Position numbers and translations under genes: made by a program. 64,000 bases of DNA. Origin: Streptococcus mitis (lineage in GTDB: Bacteria; Bacillota; Bacilli; Lactobacillales; Streptococcaceae). The stretch spans positions 53,388 through 117,387 of the forward strand of contig NZ_KQ970264.1 of NCBI RefSeq assembly GCF_001579045.1. The letters run 5' to 3'. Below, one piece after another: positions 7,123 to 17,942 of the stretch. Below the pieces are notes generated by a model. It did not search any database. It was not told where the DNA came from and saw only the letters and a program-made list of their open reading frames with translations. How positions within the stretch are numbered: the first letter of the stretch is position 1; each line of letters starts with the position of its first letter.

Positions 7123-9830
7123 TACTCTACAGATTTCAAGGCTTCAAGCATATCGACCTTTCTCAGGTGATGATTGACGAAGAAACCAAGCAAGGTCAAA
7201 ATGATGCTTACTGCTGCTACTGGGATTACGTAGACTTCCCAACCTACCTGCGGATAAAAGAGAATGGTCGCAGGCGAAATCATTTTAATCAAAAATTGAT
7301 GTAAATAGAAACCAGATACCAGACCAAGTACGATTCCCACAAGGGACAGCACAATCGTCTCACGGTAAATGTATAGAGTGACTTCATTATTATGAAAACC
7401 GAGAACTTTGATAGTGGAGAGTTCACGGATTCTCTCAGCCACATTGATATTGGTCAGATTGTAGAGGATAACAATAGCCAACAGAACCGATACGATGACC
7501 AAGATGGTCATGGTCTGATTGAGTGAACTAGCGACGGAGTCAAAGAGCCGAATGGCTGAAGCATTCTGGACAACACTGGACACCGCAGATTGATTCATAA
7601 GTAAGCCAGCCTGTCTTTCGATACTAGTAGCACTGGTATCCCTTAACGAGACCAAATAAGTGTTGGCTTGGGGTAGCTGTCCGTAAAGTTGCTCATAGCT
7701 AGCCTGACTCATATAAATAAAGTGACCAACGTAGTTCTCAGTAATAGCAGCGACCGTTAGTTCCTTACCTTCAACTTCTAGAGTCTGCCCAACCTTTACA
7801 CCTGCCAACTGGGCGAGTTTAGCTGTAATAACGACGCCATCTTCTAATGTCAGCTCCTGCTGATGATGTTGCAGATGAATAAAGGGAGTCAAATCTTCCT
7901 TCTCTGCCATCATAAGGGTAATGGTTTGAAGACCAGCCTTACCTTTGAAATCCTTGTCTAGCGTTTGTGAATAGATTTTCTGATAGGCTTGGATATCCTG
8001 CCCTTTCAACACTTCTTCTAGATTTGCCTTGTCCTGATTGGTCGCACTAGGATTTTCAGAGACAATCATTTGATACTGTTGGATTTGTTGAAACTGTCTA
8101 GACGGAACTCCTGCTACAGAGGATTGGATTCCCAAACCTGCAAAGAGCAGGGCTACAGAACCTGCCACACCAAAGATTGTCATCAACATCCGCTGCTTAT
8201 AACGGAAGATATTGCGAGCAGTTACCTTATGAGTAAAACTGAGACGGCGCCAGATAAAACTGATGCGCTCTAGTAAGATTTTAGCTCCTTTAACAGGAGG
8301 TTTAGGCAGTAAAAGCTGGGCTGCTTCATCATGAAGTTCCCTACGAGCTACCAAGTAGGCTGGTAACACACTCGCCAACCAACTCAAGACAAGAGCCAGT
8401 AAGCTATAGGTCCAATAGAACTGAATCTGGGTTTCTCCCACCACCATGCCTTTTGTAATGACACTTGAAATCACACCGGCTAGCAAATAATGGCCAAGTA
8501 TACTACCTAGAGCTGTTCCGACAGTCCCAGCTACTAGACCGTAAAGGAGAAATTTGGCGATAATATCCTTACTGCGATAGCCCAAGGCCTTAAAAATCCC
8601 TGCATGAGTTCGCTCTTCATCCACAAAACGAGTCATGGTGGTAAAGGTGACCATGGCTGCTACGGCATAAAGCACTACAGGAAAGATATTGCCCACTGCC
8701 CGAATACTGGCTGAAGCATTACTATACATGAGGTAGCCTTGACCGCCAGGCATGGTCTGACGATTATAGACTTGATACTTGGGCTCAGCCAAATCATCCA
8801 AGGCTTGCTGATGTTTTTCTAGTTTTTCCTTTTCTTGGGCTAAATTTTGTTCAGCCTGCTTTAGTTTGTCCTCTTCCTTGCTCAATTCCTGCTTGGCTTG
8901 GGTAAGTTGAGCACTGGCCTGCTCTCTCTGGGCTTGAGGAAGCAAGGCTAGTTGACTTTCCTGAGCCTGTAAACGAGCTTGAGCAGCTGCTAAACGACGC
9001 TTGCCTTCCTGCAGATTAGTCTCAGCCTTATCAAGGGTTTCTTGGCCTTTGTCTAGAGACTCTTGTCCTTCTTTTCTCAAGAGTTGCAGACGTGCCTTGC
9101 CATTATCTGACAAAGCTTGTTCAAGGTCTTCCTGATGTTGCTTGGATTTTTCTTCATAAGCTTCTGAGAAAGCATTTAAACCTGCTAAATCTTGATATTT
9201 TAAGCGTGCTATATTGTAGACTTTCTGATCAAACTGACTATGTAAAATCACCCCATAGGCTGTCAGAGTCCCACTTCCACTTGCTGCGTAGCCCATATCT
9301 CGCTGGGAGAGGATTTCAGCTGAATCCACAAAACCAGTAATGGTATAAGTATGGTCTTTTAAAGAGGAATGACTCTCTTCTTTTTCTTTAAAACTAATCT
9401 CCTGTCCCACGCTGTATCGGCCTTGCAAATGAGTGGCCAAAGCAATTTCCTTATCTGACTGAGGAAAACGTCCCTCTCTTAGCTGAAAGGTTGAAATTCG
9501 CTCTGGTTTGGAGTACAGCCGAATGGCGTCCTGCCCATTCTCCATAGTCACATCTGTCAAATAGCCAAACTCGACCTCTGCGCCCTCTATCTGTTCTAGT
9601 TCTTCTTGATCTGCTTGATCCAAGCCATAGTTAGACATGATTGCCAAATCCAAGGTTTGAGCAGTTGTTAAATAAGCATTAGCGGTCGCCTCCATATTGG
9701 GGCTAGTTACTTTGAGACCTACTAGGGCTAAAGATCCCAACATCATCAGGGTCAAGATGGATAAAAAACGCCCCTTGGAGCCTGTAAAGGACTGAATTAA
9801 GTCCTTCCAATAGGTTTTTCGCTTGATCAT
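7122..9830 (-). CDS. FtsX-family ABC transporter permease
   Basis: 902 residues. An N-terminal membrane segment (about 20-40) is followed by a large extracytoplasmic domain with a long Gln/Glu/Ala-rich coiled coil, about residues 230-350. A first FtsX core (about 380-500) and a second (about 770-895, ending HHLRKVDMLEALKSVE) follow. This is the MacB/BceB-like superfamily that moves substrates or force across the envelope instead of importing. Its start is 1 nt after the stop of the ATPase gene. The substrate is unknown; peptide export or antimicrobial-peptide detoxification are possibilities. Confidence 0.9.
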   Translation of the reverse strand: MIKRKTYWKDLIQSFTGSKGRFLSILTLMMLGSLALVGLKVTSPNMEATANAYLTTAQTLDLAIMSNYGLDQADQEELEQIEGAEVEFGYLTDVTMENGQDAIRLYSKPERISTFQLREGRFPQSDKEIALATHLQGRYSVGQEISFKEKEESHSSLKDHTYTITGFVDSAEILSQRDMGYAASGSGTLTAYGVILHSQFDQKVYNIARLKYQDLAGLNAFSEAYEEKSKQHQEDLEQALSDNGKARLQLLRKEGQESLDKGQETLDKAETNLQEGKRRLAAAQARLQAQESQLALLPQAQREQASAQLTQAKQELSKEEDKLKQAEQNLAQEKEKLEKHQQALDDLAEPKYQVYNRQTMPGGQGYLMYSNASASIRAVGNIFPVVLYAVAAMVTFTTMTRFVDEERTHAGIFKALGYRSKDIIAKFLLYGLVAGTVGTALGSILGHYLLAGVISSVITKGMVVGETQIQFYWTYSLLALVLSWLASVLPAYLVARRELHDEAAQLLLPKPPVKGAKILLERISFIWRRLSFTHKVTARNIFRYKQRMLMTIFGVAGSVALLFAGLGIQSSVAGVPSRQFQQIQQYQMIVSENPSATNQDKANLEEVLKGQDIQAYQKIYSQTLDKDFKGKAGLQTITLMMAEKEDLTPFIHLQHHQQELTLEDGVVITAKLAQLAGVKVGQTLEVEGKELTVAAITENYVGHFIYMSQASYEQLYGQLPQANTYLVSLRDTSATSIERQAGLLMNQSAVSSVVQNASAIRLFDSVASSLNQTMTILVIVSVLLAIVILYNLTNINVAERIRELSTIKVLGFHNNEVTLYIYRETIVLSLVGIVLGLVSGFYLHQFLIKMISPATILFYPQVGWEVYVIPVAAVSIILTLLGFFVNHHLRKVDMLEALKSVE

Positions 9831-9831
9831 G

Positions 9832-10533
9832 CTAGTACTCCAAACTGTCGATATCCTGAGGATGCTGGTTGATCACCACATCCTTGACACTGGCATCGTG
9901 CATATGAATCACACGATCAGCAATGGGCGCCAAAGCTCCATTATGAGTCACGATGATCACCGTCGCTCCCTTTTGACGAGACATATCTTGGAGGATTTTC
10001 AAAACCTGCTTGCCCGTCTGATAATCCAAGGCTCCAGTCGGTTCGTCACAAAGGAGAATTTTAGGATTTTTGGCTACCGCGCGTGCAATGGAGACTCGCT
10101 GTTGCTCCCCTCCAGACAGCTGGGCTAGAAAGTTATTGAGACGATGAACCAGACCTACATCTGTCAAGACTTGCTCAGGATTCAAGGCATCTGTCACGAT
10201 TTCCGAAGCCAATTCCACATTTTCCTTAGCTGTCAGATTGGACACTAGATTATAAAACTGAAAAACAAAACCGACATCATTGCGGCGGTAATTGGTTCGC
10301 TGGTGGGAACTATAATCTGCAATATTGGCACCATCAATCCAGATTTCCCCCTCATCATTGGTATCCATTCCCCCAAGAAGGTTAAGAACCGTTGACTTGC
10401 CTGCACCAGACGCACCTAGAATAATAACCAATTCACCCTTTTCGATCTCAAAATTCACATCACGATTGGCCACAATCTCCGTGTCCCCAACCTGATAACG
10501 CTTGTAACAGTGTTTCATCTCAATATAAGCCAT
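9832..10533 (-). CDS. ABC transporter ATP-binding protein (MacB/LolD type)
   Basis: 233 residues. Walker [10 protein letters not shown] near 41, Q-loop near 90 (FVFQFYNL), signature LSGGEQQR near 143 and Walker [13 protein letters not shown] near 163, all typical of the MacB/LolD/FtsE branch that pairs with FtsX-type permeases. Start set at [13 protein letters not shown]; an earlier in-frame Met would add 11 unusual residues and has no better ribosome site. Forms a two-gene operon with the permease downstream. Confidence 0.92.
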   Translation of the reverse strand: MAYIEMKHCYKRYQVGDTEIVANRDVNFEIEKGELVIILGASGAGKSTVLNLLGGMDTNDEGEIWIDGANIADYSSHQRTNYRRNDVGFVFQFYNLVSNLTAKENVELASEIVTDALNPEQVLTDVGLVHRLNNFLAQLSGGEQQRVSIARAVAKNPKILLCDEPTGALDYQTGKQVLKILQDMSRQKGATVIIVTHNGALAPIADRVIHMHDASVKDVVINQHPQDIDSLEY

Positions 10534-10607
10534 ATCAGTTTCTCTTTCTTTCATATTCACTATCATTATATCGCTTTTTCAAGCCATTGGAAACTGGGAA
10601 CAAAAAC

Positions 10608-10635
10608 AAAAAGCCTAGAAATCAATTCTAGACTT
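10608..10635 (-). terminator. gpmA terminator
   Basis: On the minus strand AAGTCTAGAA pairs with TTCTAGGCTT and is followed by TTTTTGTTTTTG. Confidence 0.85.
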
Positions 10636-10643
10636 ACAATTTT

Positions 10644-11336
10644 TTATTTTCCAAGGTAGTATTCAGAAACTACATTCAATTTTTCGTCGAATTCGAATAC
10701 CAATGGTGGGAAGTTAGGGATTTCCACGTCCATGATTTCGTCGTCTGACAAACCTTTGATGTGTTTTACAAGGGCACGGATTGAGTTACCGTGAGCTCCT
10801 ACGAATACGTTTTTACCATCTTTAAGAGCTGGAGCGATTTTATCTTCCCAGAAAGGAAGGGCACGTTCCAAAGTCACTTTCAAGTTTTCAGCATCTGGAA
10901 TTACTGAGTCGTCAAGTGAAGCATAACGACGGTCTGTGTGAGCTGAGTGCTCATCATCACGGTCCATGTTTGGAGGCAATACATCGTATGAACGACGCCA
11001 GATGTGAACTTGCTCATCACCAAATTGTTCAGCAGCTTCAGCTTTGTTTTTACCAGTCAAACCACCGTAGTGACGTTCGTTCAAGCGCCATGATTTTTCA
11101 ACTGGAACCCACAATTGGTCAGAAGCTTCAAGAGCCAAGTTAGTTGTTTTGATAGCACGTTTCAATACTGAAGTGTAAGCTTGGTCAAATTCGATACCAG
11201 CTTCTTTAATCAATTTACCAGCGTCAATCGCTTGTTGTGTACCTTTTTCAGACAAATCAACATCAGCCCAACCAGTGAAAAGGTTAGCTTTGTTCCATTC
11301 AGACTCACCGTGGCGAGCAAAAACCAATTTTACCAT
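10644..11336 (-). CDS. gpmA: 2,3-bisphosphoglycerate-dependent phosphoglycerate mutase
   Basis: 230 residues, full length for dPGM. The phospho-histidine motif RHGESEWN is at residues 8-15, the second catalytic histidine in [10 protein letters not shown] near 182, and ERHYGGLTG near 89. It interconverts 3- and 2-phosphoglycerate in glycolysis. GGAG ribosome site, monocistronic, with its own terminator. The codon use looks like that of a highly expressed gene. Confidence 0.97.
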   Translation of the reverse strand: MVKLVFARHGESEWNKANLFTGWADVDLSEKGTQQAIDAGKLIKEAGIEFDQAYTSVLKRAIKTTNLALEASDQLWVPVEKSWRLNERHYGGLTGKNKAEAAEQFGDEQVHIWRRSYDVLPPNMDRDDEHSAHTDRRYASLDDSVIPDAENLKVTLERALPFWEDKIAPALKDGKNVFVGAHGNSIRALVKHIKGLSDDEIMDVEIPNFPPLVFEFDEKLNVVSEYYLGK

Positions 11337-11429
11337 TAGATGGATTCTCCTTTAAATTTTCCGAGGTTTCCCCTCGTTTATCTATTCTATTTTACACAAT
11401 TTTTCACAAAAAAGCTAGTCAAAACCAAA

Positions 11430-11463
11430 AAGGAAAGGACTGTTTGGCAATCCTTTTCCTTAT
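11430..11463 (-). terminator. Terminator of the small membrane protein gene
   Basis: On the minus strand AAGGAAAAGGA pairs with TCCTTTCCTT and a T-rich tail follows. It overlaps the last bases after the stop at 11467. Confidence 0.8.
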
Positions 11464-11466
11464 TTT

Positions 11467-11865
11467 TTATCCTTCAACTTTGAATTTTTTGAGACTTCCT
11501 AAAAATAGTGAACCACCGATAATTGCTAGGATTCCTCCTACCCATCCTAATGCCGGAATCAAGCCTACCGCACCGCCTACAATCAGAAGAACAGAAGGAG
11601 CCGAACCAACACGACTTTCTCCCTTATAGTATACAATCGCAACAATTCCTAAAACTAAAATAGCAATTTTTAAAACAGTTGGAAGTAAAACTCCTGCAAC
11701 TCCTGCAACTGTTGTAGATGCAGTTAATTCAGGACTCTGGGTAGCTGTTGCTGTGGCAGCTGTACTCACAACTGCTGCTAGTAAAAGAAACGGAGCAATA
11801 AGTAAGTAGAGTCCGCCTACTAAACCTACAATACCACTATAAAGCGCTAACGCTTTTGATTTCAT
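11467..11865 (-). CDS. Small four-helix membrane protein, function unknown
   Basis: 132 residues with about four hydrophobic segments (10-35, 55-80, 90-108, 112-125) and a basic C-terminus (LKKFKVEG). The region between helices 1 and 2 is rich in Ala, Thr and Ser (about residues 30-48). Start chosen at MKSKALALYSG because AAAGGAG lies just upstream; a longer open frame upstream has no ribosome site. A TGATACAAT extended -10 lies about 45 bp upstream. No catalytic motif was seen. Monocistronic. Confidence 0.8.
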   Translation of the reverse strand: MKSKALALYSGIVGLVGGLYLLIAPFLLLAAVVSTAATATATQSPELTASTTVAGVAGVLLPTVLKIAILVLGIVAIVYYKGESRVGSAPSVLLIVGGAVGLIPALGWVGGILAIIGGSLFLGSLKKFKVEG

Positions 11866-12118
11866 AATAAAATCTCCTTTTTTATTTTTTTCAAATAAGA
11901 TTGTATCATATTTGCTTAAAAAAAAGCATTTTCTGGAATTGTAAAATAAAAACTTGCATAATATGAAATAAAATATCATACTTTTCAGAAATCAAAAGCA
12001 ACTGTGCAAATTTATTATTATAAAAATATGACACAATTTACCAATCTTATCCCTAATATCAAATTCGTATTTTATCTTACTGCTATTAATTTGCTACCTT
12101 TCTCTTTGATTCTTGTTG

Positions 12119-12268
12119 ATACTCTTCGAAAATCTCTTCAAACCACGTCAGCGTCCCCTTGTCATATATATGTGACTGACTTCGTCAGTCTTATCTACAA
12201 CCTCAAAACAGTGTTTTGAGCAGCCTGCAGCTAGCTTCCTAGTTTGCTTTTTGATTTTCATTGAGTAT
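12119..12268 (+). repeat. BOX element (boxA-boxB-boxC)
   Basis: A complete element of about 150 bp. It has the outer ends TACTCTTCGAAAATC and GATTTTCATTGAGTA, the boxA block CACGTCAGCGTC, an internal ACTGACTTCGTCAGT hairpin, a boxB hairpin around CTCAAAACAGTGTTTTGAG and boxC CTAGCTTCCTAGTTTGC. The length fits one copy each of boxA, boxB and boxC. Confidence 0.93.
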
Positions 12269-12306
12269 GAGTATACAAAGTCACACCTTGCAAATTTTAA
12301 AAATAA

Positions 12307-12353
12307 AAAACGCATCGTATCAGGTGTTCAAAAACTTGATACAATGCGTTTTA
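12307..12353 (-). terminator. ileS terminator
   Basis: AAAACGCATCGTATCA pairs with TGATACAATGCGTTTT with one mismatch, and T-rich sequence follows on the minus strand (TTTTTTATTT). Confidence 0.85.
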
Positions 12354-12413
12354 TAGACTATAAGATTAGTTGTCTTTTATTCTCAAATTGAGTTTTCCCT
12401 AGACTTTTCAATC

Positions 12414-15206
12414 TTATTTCTCTTCAAATCCTTCTGCGACTGCGGCCGCAAAGTTTTCTTCTACGATGCTTGCACAGTGGTCACAGATGACTGCCTGGTA
12501 GCTGCGTTCTGCTGTTGTTGGGTCGATGCGACGGCAACGGTCACATACATCACCTGCAGCGCGTTCAACAGTGAAGGCGACATCTTCAAAGCTAACGGCA
12601 GCTTCTGGAGCAGGTCCTTCTGCGATGGTCAATTCTGACACGATCAAAAGTTGAGCCACATTGCTGTTCACTGCTTCGAGTAAAGTTTTCACAACTTCAT
12701 TTGGATAAACTGTCAAGTGTGCTTCAAGTGATTTACCGATAACTTTGGCATTACGCGCTTCTTCCAAGGCTTTTTGAGCTTGTCCACGGAAGTCCATGAA
12801 GGCTGCCCATGTATCCAAGATTTCTTCTTGATTAGCAAATGTCTCTGCTTCTGGCAATTCTGACAATTGAACGAAGTCTTCGACTTCAAACTCTAGATAT
12901 GACCAGATTTCTTCCGCAGTGTGAGGAAGGATTGGTGTCAAGAGTTTGGTGATTTTGACAAGAATGTCATAGAAAACAGTCTGCATTTGACGGCGTTCCA
13001 ATGATTTGGCACCTTCGATGTAAACAACATCTTTAGCAAAATCAAGGTAGAAGGCTGACAAGTCAACGTTGATAAAGTTCACCAAGGCCTTGTAGATTGT
13101 CAAGAATTCAAAGTTGGCATAGGCATCACGAATGGTCTTGACAAGCTGGTTAAAGCGAATCGTCATGTACTTATCAACTGAACGAAGCTCATCGTAAGCG
13201 ACTACATCTTGAGTTGGGTTAAAGTCAGATGTATTGGCAATCAAGAAACGAAGGGTGTTACGAATCTTACGGTAAGTTTCAGAGACTTGGCTCAAGATAT
13301 CCATAGAGATACGTACGTCATTGCTTGAGTCTACACTTGTTACCCAAAGACGCAAGATTTCAGCACCGAATTGTTTTTCAACATCGCTTGGAGCAATGGT
13401 ATTCCCAAGAGATTTAGACATCTTCTCACCTTTACCATCAAGGGCAAAACCTTGTGACAAGATTTGTTTGTAAGGTGCTACGCCATGATTGGCAACAGAT
13501 GTGATGAGTGATGAGTTAAACCAACCACGGTATTGGTCTGAACCTTCTAGGTAAAGATCTGCTGGGTAAGTCAACTCAGGACGGTTTACAACAACCCCAT
13601 TCCATGATGAACCTGAGTCAAACCAAACGTCCATGATATCAGTTTCTTTTTTGAACTCGCCATTTGGTGAACCTGGATGAGTAAATCCTTCTGGTAAGAG
13701 GTCTTTGGCATCACGTTCCCACCAAATGCTTGAACCATGTTCCTCAAAGAGTTGAGCCACGTGTTCAATCGTTTCAGCAGTCATGATCGCTGTACCATCT
13801 TCAGCGTAGAAGATAGGAAGCGGAACACCCCAAGCACGTTGACGAGAGATAACCCAGTCGCCACGGTCACGAATCATATTGTAAAGACGGACTTTACCCC
13901 ATTCTGAGTGGAATTTCACTTTTTCAATTTCGTCCAAGATTTCTTGGCGGAATTTAGAAACTGAGGCAAACCACTGTGGTACTGCACGCCAGATGATTGG
14001 TTTCTTAGTACGCCAGTCAAATGGGTATGAGTGAGAAATTTCTTCTTGGGCAAGAAGGAGGTTACCAAGTTTTTCAATAACAGTTGGGACAACCTTATCA
14101 TAGAATTGACCTTCAAACTCAGGACCAGCATTCTTCATCATGATACCACGTTCGTCAACAGTCACTGCGACTTCAAGACCATTAGCAATACCAACATTGT
14201 AGTCGTCCTCACCAAAACCAGGGGCTGTATGGACGATACCTGTACCAGAGTCAGTGGTAACGTGGTCACCAAGGATAACCAACTCATCTACAGCTGTATC
14301 CCATGGGTGTTCTGTTACGATGTGGTTCAATTCTTGACCACGGTAAGTTGCCAAAACTTGAGCATCAGCCCAACCAAATTTCTCAGATAAGCTAGTCAAT
14401 AATTCTGCCGCAACCACAAACTTACGAGCTTCACCAGCAGGTTGAACCAAGACGTAATCAATATCCGCTCCAACAGTCAAACCACGAGAAGCTGTGATAG
14501 TAAATGGAGTTGTTGTCCAGACTACGATATAAGTCTCTGTATCTAGAACACCTTTGCCATCTTTTACCTTGTTGGCATAATAAAGGGAAGTCGAAACCAA
14601 ATCATGGTATTCAATCTCTGCTTCAGCAAGGGCAGACTCAGATGACCAAGACCAGTAAACTGGTTTTGCACCACGGTAGATATAACCTTTATTAGCCATC
14701 TCACCAAATACACGGATTTGAGCTGCCTCATAGTCAGGAGTCAAGGTCACATATGGATTTTCCCAGTCACCAGAAACCCCCAAACGTTTAAAGTCTTCAC
14801 GTTGTTTATCTACTTGAGAAAGAGCGTATTCACGGCAGAGTTTCAAGTACTCAACCAAGTCCATTTCTTTACGTTTGACACCTTGTTTTGCCAAAACTTG
14901 CTCGATTGGCAGACCATGAGTGTCCCAACCCGGGATAAATGGTGCGTAAAAACCTGACATAGATTTGGAACGAACAATGATATCTTTTGAAATCTTGTTC
15001 ATAGCGTGTCCAACGTGGATATTTCCGTTCGCGTATGGAGGGCCATCATGCAAGGTGAAATGAGGTTTTCCTTGGTTCAATTCTTGACGACGTTGGTAAA
15101 GTTTTGCATCTTCCCATTCCTTTTGCCAAACTGGCTCTTTGGTAGGAAGGCCTGCACGCATTGGGAAAGCTGTTTTCCCAAGGTTAAGAGTATCTTTGAG
15201 TTTCAT
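12414..15206 (-). CDS. ileS: Isoleucyl-tRNA synthetase
   Basis: 930 residues, full length. The HIGH motif appears as HVGHA (about 66-70), KMSKS near 595, and a C-terminal zinc module CDRCRR..CDHC near 890-910. The editing domain occupies about 190-400. It charges tRNA-Ile and proofreads valine. The start is preceded by AAAGGAG. It is controlled by the T-box leader directly upstream. Confidence 0.98.
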   Translation of the reverse strand: MKLKDTLNLGKTAFPMRAGLPTKEPVWQKEWEDAKLYQRRQELNQGKPHFTLHDGPPYANGNIHVGHAMNKISKDIIVRSKSMSGFYAPFIPGWDTHGLPIEQVLAKQGVKRKEMDLVEYLKLCREYALSQVDKQREDFKRLGVSGDWENPYVTLTPDYEAAQIRVFGEMANKGYIYRGAKPVYWSWSSESALAEAEIEYHDLVSTSLYYANKVKDGKGVLDTETYIVVWTTTPFTITASRGLTVGADIDYVLVQPAGEARKFVVAAELLTSLSEKFGWADAQVLATYRGQELNHIVTEHPWDTAVDELVILGDHVTTDSGTGIVHTAPGFGEDDYNVGIANGLEVAVTVDERGIMMKNAGPEFEGQFYDKVVPTVIEKLGNLLLAQEEISHSYPFDWRTKKPIIWRAVPQWFASVSKFRQEILDEIEKVKFHSEWGKVRLYNMIRDRGDWVISRQRAWGVPLPIFYAEDGTAIMTAETIEHVAQLFEEHGSSIWWERDAKDLLPEGFTHPGSPNGEFKKETDIMDVWFDSGSSWNGVVVNRPELTYPADLYLEGSDQYRGWFNSSLITSVANHGVAPYKQILSQGFALDGKGEKMSKSLGNTIAPSDVEKQFGAEILRLWVTSVDSSNDVRISMDILSQVSETYRKIRNTLRFLIANTSDFNPTQDVVAYDELRSVDKYMTIRFNQLVKTIRDAYANFEFLTIYKALVNFINVDLSAFYLDFAKDVVYIEGAKSLERRQMQTVFYDILVKITKLLTPILPHTAEEIWSYLEFEVEDFVQLSELPEAETFANQEEILDTWAAFMDFRGQAQKALEEARNAKVIGKSLEAHLTVYPNEVVKTLLEAVNSNVAQLLIVSELTIAEGPAPEAAVSFEDVAFTVERAAGDVCDRCRRIDPTTAERSYQAVICDHCASIVEENFAAAVAEGFEEK

Positions 15207-15230
15207 GGTATCTCCTTTATAAATAATAAC

Positions 15231-15459
15231 AAATTAAAAACCACGACTGCCAAAAAGGACGAAAATCGTGGTACCACCTTTATTCGGAAAAAGATCTAGT
15301 CTTTCTCCCTCTTATCCCGTAACGTGGGGAACGTCAAATCTTACTCCATTCAGACTTGATTGTTTGAGAGGATAATCTTATCAATAGGGATTACAGGACT
15401 CACACCATCTCCTGCTCGCTAGAAATATAAGGATAAGATATTGTTCTCAGATCATTTCT
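15231..15459 (-). promoter_or_regulatory. T-box riboswitch leader of ileS
   Basis: On the minus strand the conserved T-box sequence GGTGGTACCACG is present (around 15267-15279). It is followed by a terminator in which CCACGA pairs with TCGTGG (15241-15271) and a T run. The upstream part contains a long stem I region with an AGCAGGAG-like block and a GGTGTGAG block. Uncharged tRNA-Ile would stabilise the antiterminator. The specifier codon is probably ATC or ATT, but I could not fold stem I reliably. Confidence 0.92.
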
Positions 15460-16340
15460 TATAAAATTGTAACAGATTCTTGCGGAGCCGCAAAACCTGG
15501 TTCTGAGTTTACAGCTTCAGTAGCTGGTGTTGGACCTGTCGGATGCACTGGAGCTACTTCTGGTTCTTCATACATTGGACCAACTGGTTGAGCAGGTTCT
15601 TCTTCAATTTGAGGACTCACTACAGGAGTTGGATTTTCCACTTCCTGTTTAGCCTGAGCTTCAAATTCAGCCAATTCTTTATTGGCTGCCTCAATACGAG
15701 CCTGTAACTCTGCCATTTCTGCTTGAGAGAACTGACGTGTCATATCAATTGGTTCTTCCTCAATTGGTGCTGGAATCGGTTCTCCAAGTACTTCGCTAAC
15801 AACTTCTTTAAAGGCTTCATCACTTGTTTGAAGATAAGTAGCTGTTGGACGGAGAATATCTTCCCAATCTGAAGATTCAACAATAGCCAACTGACTCTCA
15901 ATTGTAGATTTGAGACGTTGGTGGAAGACACGGCTCTTGTTCTTCAATTCTTCTGTTTCAACAGCAACTTTCTTAGCATTGTCTGTTGCTTGACGAAGAA
16001 TCTCGTTTGCCTTATATTTAGCTTCTTCCAACAAGCGTTGGGCATCTTGCTCTGCTTGGTGAATGATATTGTTTGAACGTTCATGCGCCGCCTGTTTCAC
16101 TCTCTCAGCTGTATCCTGGGCAATCAATACAGACTGGCTCAATGAATCTTTCATTTCGTCAAAGTAAGACAAACGCTCTTCTAAACTCTTAATACGCAAA
16201 TCTTTATCATGATTCGCACGCACAAGATCTTCGTAATCACGAACCACAATATCTAAAAATTCATCGACTTCTTCTGGATCAAAACCTCTGAATCGAGTTC
16301 CAAAGGTCTTGTCCTTTATTTCTAATGATGTAATTGGCAT
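15459..16340 (-). CDS. divIVA: Cell division protein DivIVA
   Basis: 293 residues. The N-terminal lipid-binding domain (ITSLEIKDKTFGTRFRGFDPEEVDEFLD, about 3-30) is followed by coiled coil (about 30-165) and a second helical stretch (200-230). The Pro/Glu-rich C-terminal tail has repeated short blocks (EEPAQPVGP, EEPEVAPVHPTGP). DivIVA marks negatively curved membrane at septum and poles and organises peripheral wall synthesis. Start chosen at MPITSLEIK with GAGG upstream. Tail length varies between strains; about 262 residues is the size I recall for TIGR4. Confidence 0.95.
   Translation of the reverse strand: MPITSLEIKDKTFGTRFRGFDPEEVDEFLDIVVRDYEDLVRANHDKDLRIKSLEERLSYFDEMKDSLSQSVLIAQDTAERVKQAAHERSNNIIHQAEQDAQRLLEEAKYKANEILRQATDNAKKVAVETEELKNKSRVFHQRLKSTIESQLAIVESSDWEDILRPTATYLQTSDEAFKEVVSEVLGEPIPAPIEEEPIDMTRQFSQAEMAELQARIEAANKELAEFEAQAKQEVENPTPVVSPQIEEEPAQPVGPMYEEPEVAPVHPTGPTPATEAVNSEPGFAAPQESVTIL
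15466..15493 (-). promoter_or_regulatory. ileS promoter inside the 3' end of divIVA
   Basis: On the minus strand TTGCGG (15488-15493), a 16-bp spacer and TACAAT (15466-15471). Both lie within the last codons of divIVA. The predicted start near 15459 coincides with the divIVA stop and the 5' edge of the T-box leader. Confidence 0.6.
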
Positions 16341-16348
16341 TCTATTCC

Positions 16349-17134
16349 TCACTTACTTAATAATAACTGGACGGTTATTTTTTTCTTCTCTTTTTTCGTT
16401 TGTCCCTTATCTTGAAGTAATCTCAAGCGACCAAATTTTCTCACACTAATCAAGTCTCCGACTTGAACAGTATAATCCGATTTGTCTACCACATGATAAT
16501 TTACTTGGACAAGTTTCTTTTCAATCAACTGGTTTGCTTGATTCCTAGATAGTTTCAAAACATTTGATAAAAGAACATCTAATCTAAAACTAGACACAGA
16601 TAAATCCAGCTCTCGGTACTGCTCTATCTTATCTATTTTCTCGGTGAAAGGACGTTCCTCCAGCGAAACGGGTATACGGCCAATTTTCTTTAATCCATCT
16701 TGAAAGAGAAGAAGAAACTGCTGATTAATCATAATCTGCGCCCGTTCTTCATCTACTAGGATATCTCCAAAAAGTTTCCGTTCAATCCCTAATTGATTGA
16801 TGACTGTCCCTAAAATCTTAGCATGCGTTAAGTGTTCAAATTTATTGGAATACACAATTTCTTGGAGAGATATTTCAAAATCTGAAAACTCTGGCTGGAA
16901 ATAATCTGGGTATAATAAAACTCGAACATACTCACTCGAGACAAATTCCCCACTACTGCTACAAGCAAGACCATAGGTTTTGGCCAAAATCTTTAATAGC
17001 TTCTCCTGATGAGGATTGATAAAAGGAGTTAAAAAAGGAGCATAGCTATCTTCTACCTTCCTTATCCATTCCATTCCCTTGTCAAGAAAGGGACGATCTT
17101 CTATGGAGAAATGCTGGTAAATCCCTTTATTCAT
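16349..17134 (-). CDS. ylmH: YlmH, S4-domain RNA-binding protein
   Basis: 261 residues. The C-terminal third carries an S4 RNA-binding domain (DVLLSNVLKLSRNQANQLIEKKLVQVN, about 180-206). Start at MNKGIYQHF, whose ATG overlaps the ylmG stop (ATGA). In Bacillus, YlmH binds stalled 50S-peptidyl-tRNA complexes and helps rescue them. Its place between ylmG and divIVA is conserved in Firmicutes. The upstream 22 codons in frame lie inside ylmG and were excluded. Confidence 0.93.
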   Translation of the reverse strand: MNKGIYQHFSIEDRPFLDKGMEWIRKVEDSYAPFLTPFINPHQEKLLKILAKTYGLACSSSGEFVSSEYVRVLLYPDYFQPEFSDFEISLQEIVYSNKFEHLTHAKILGTVINQLGIERKLFGDILVDEERAQIMINQQFLLLFQDGLKKIGRIPVSLEERPFTEKIDKIEQYRELDLSVSSFRLDVLLSNVLKLSRNQANQLIEKKLVQVNYHVVDKSDYTVQVGDLISVRKFGRLRLLQDKGQTKKEKKKITVQLLLSK

Positions 17135-17393
17135 CCTATCATCGCCAGAAAACGGACTAGGTTTTCTCCTAAAAATCGAACCAAAACAATCGCAACCCAA
17201 ACAGATAAATCAAGACCTGCTATCTGTAAAGGCAGGCGTTGCAAAGGAGCAAGCACTGGTTTTACCAATGCTACAATCCAACAACCCAAACTTGATTCGT
17301 AGGCGCCTGGAAACCAAGACATGACAGCAAAGGCTAGCAAAATCAGGGAGTAAATATCCACTGCATTATAAATCATACGAATTAAAAAAATCA

Positions 17394-17394
<1 letters not shown>
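17131..17394 (-). CDS. ylmG: YlmG/YggT-family membrane protein
   Basis: 87 residues with two membrane helices (about 8-28 and 62-85) separated by a short loop containing KPVLAPLQRLPLQIAGLDLS, the typical YggT loop. The family is linked to envelope and division functions without a defined biochemical role. Its ATG overlaps the sepF stop by 1 nt, and its stop overlaps the ylmH start. Confidence 0.93.

Positions 17395-17942
<548 letters not shown>

Larger units (their letters stand above)
11866..12413. other. Intergenic region with BOX and ileS terminator
   Basis: About 550 bp without a credible gene. It holds the promoter of the small membrane protein (near 11890-11930), an AT-rich stretch, one BOX element (12119-12268) and the ileS terminator (12307-12353). 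The short open frame across 12004-12219 runs into the BOX and lacks a ribosome site. Confidence 0.7.

Noticed and set aside
12004-12219. 71-codon open frame on the plus strand
   Set aside because: It runs into the BOX element, has no ribosome site and no protein-like composition.
14031-14390. 119-codon frame antisense to ileS
   Set aside because: It is a shadow of the ileS coding frame; ileS is intact and essential, and the antisense frame lacks a start signal.
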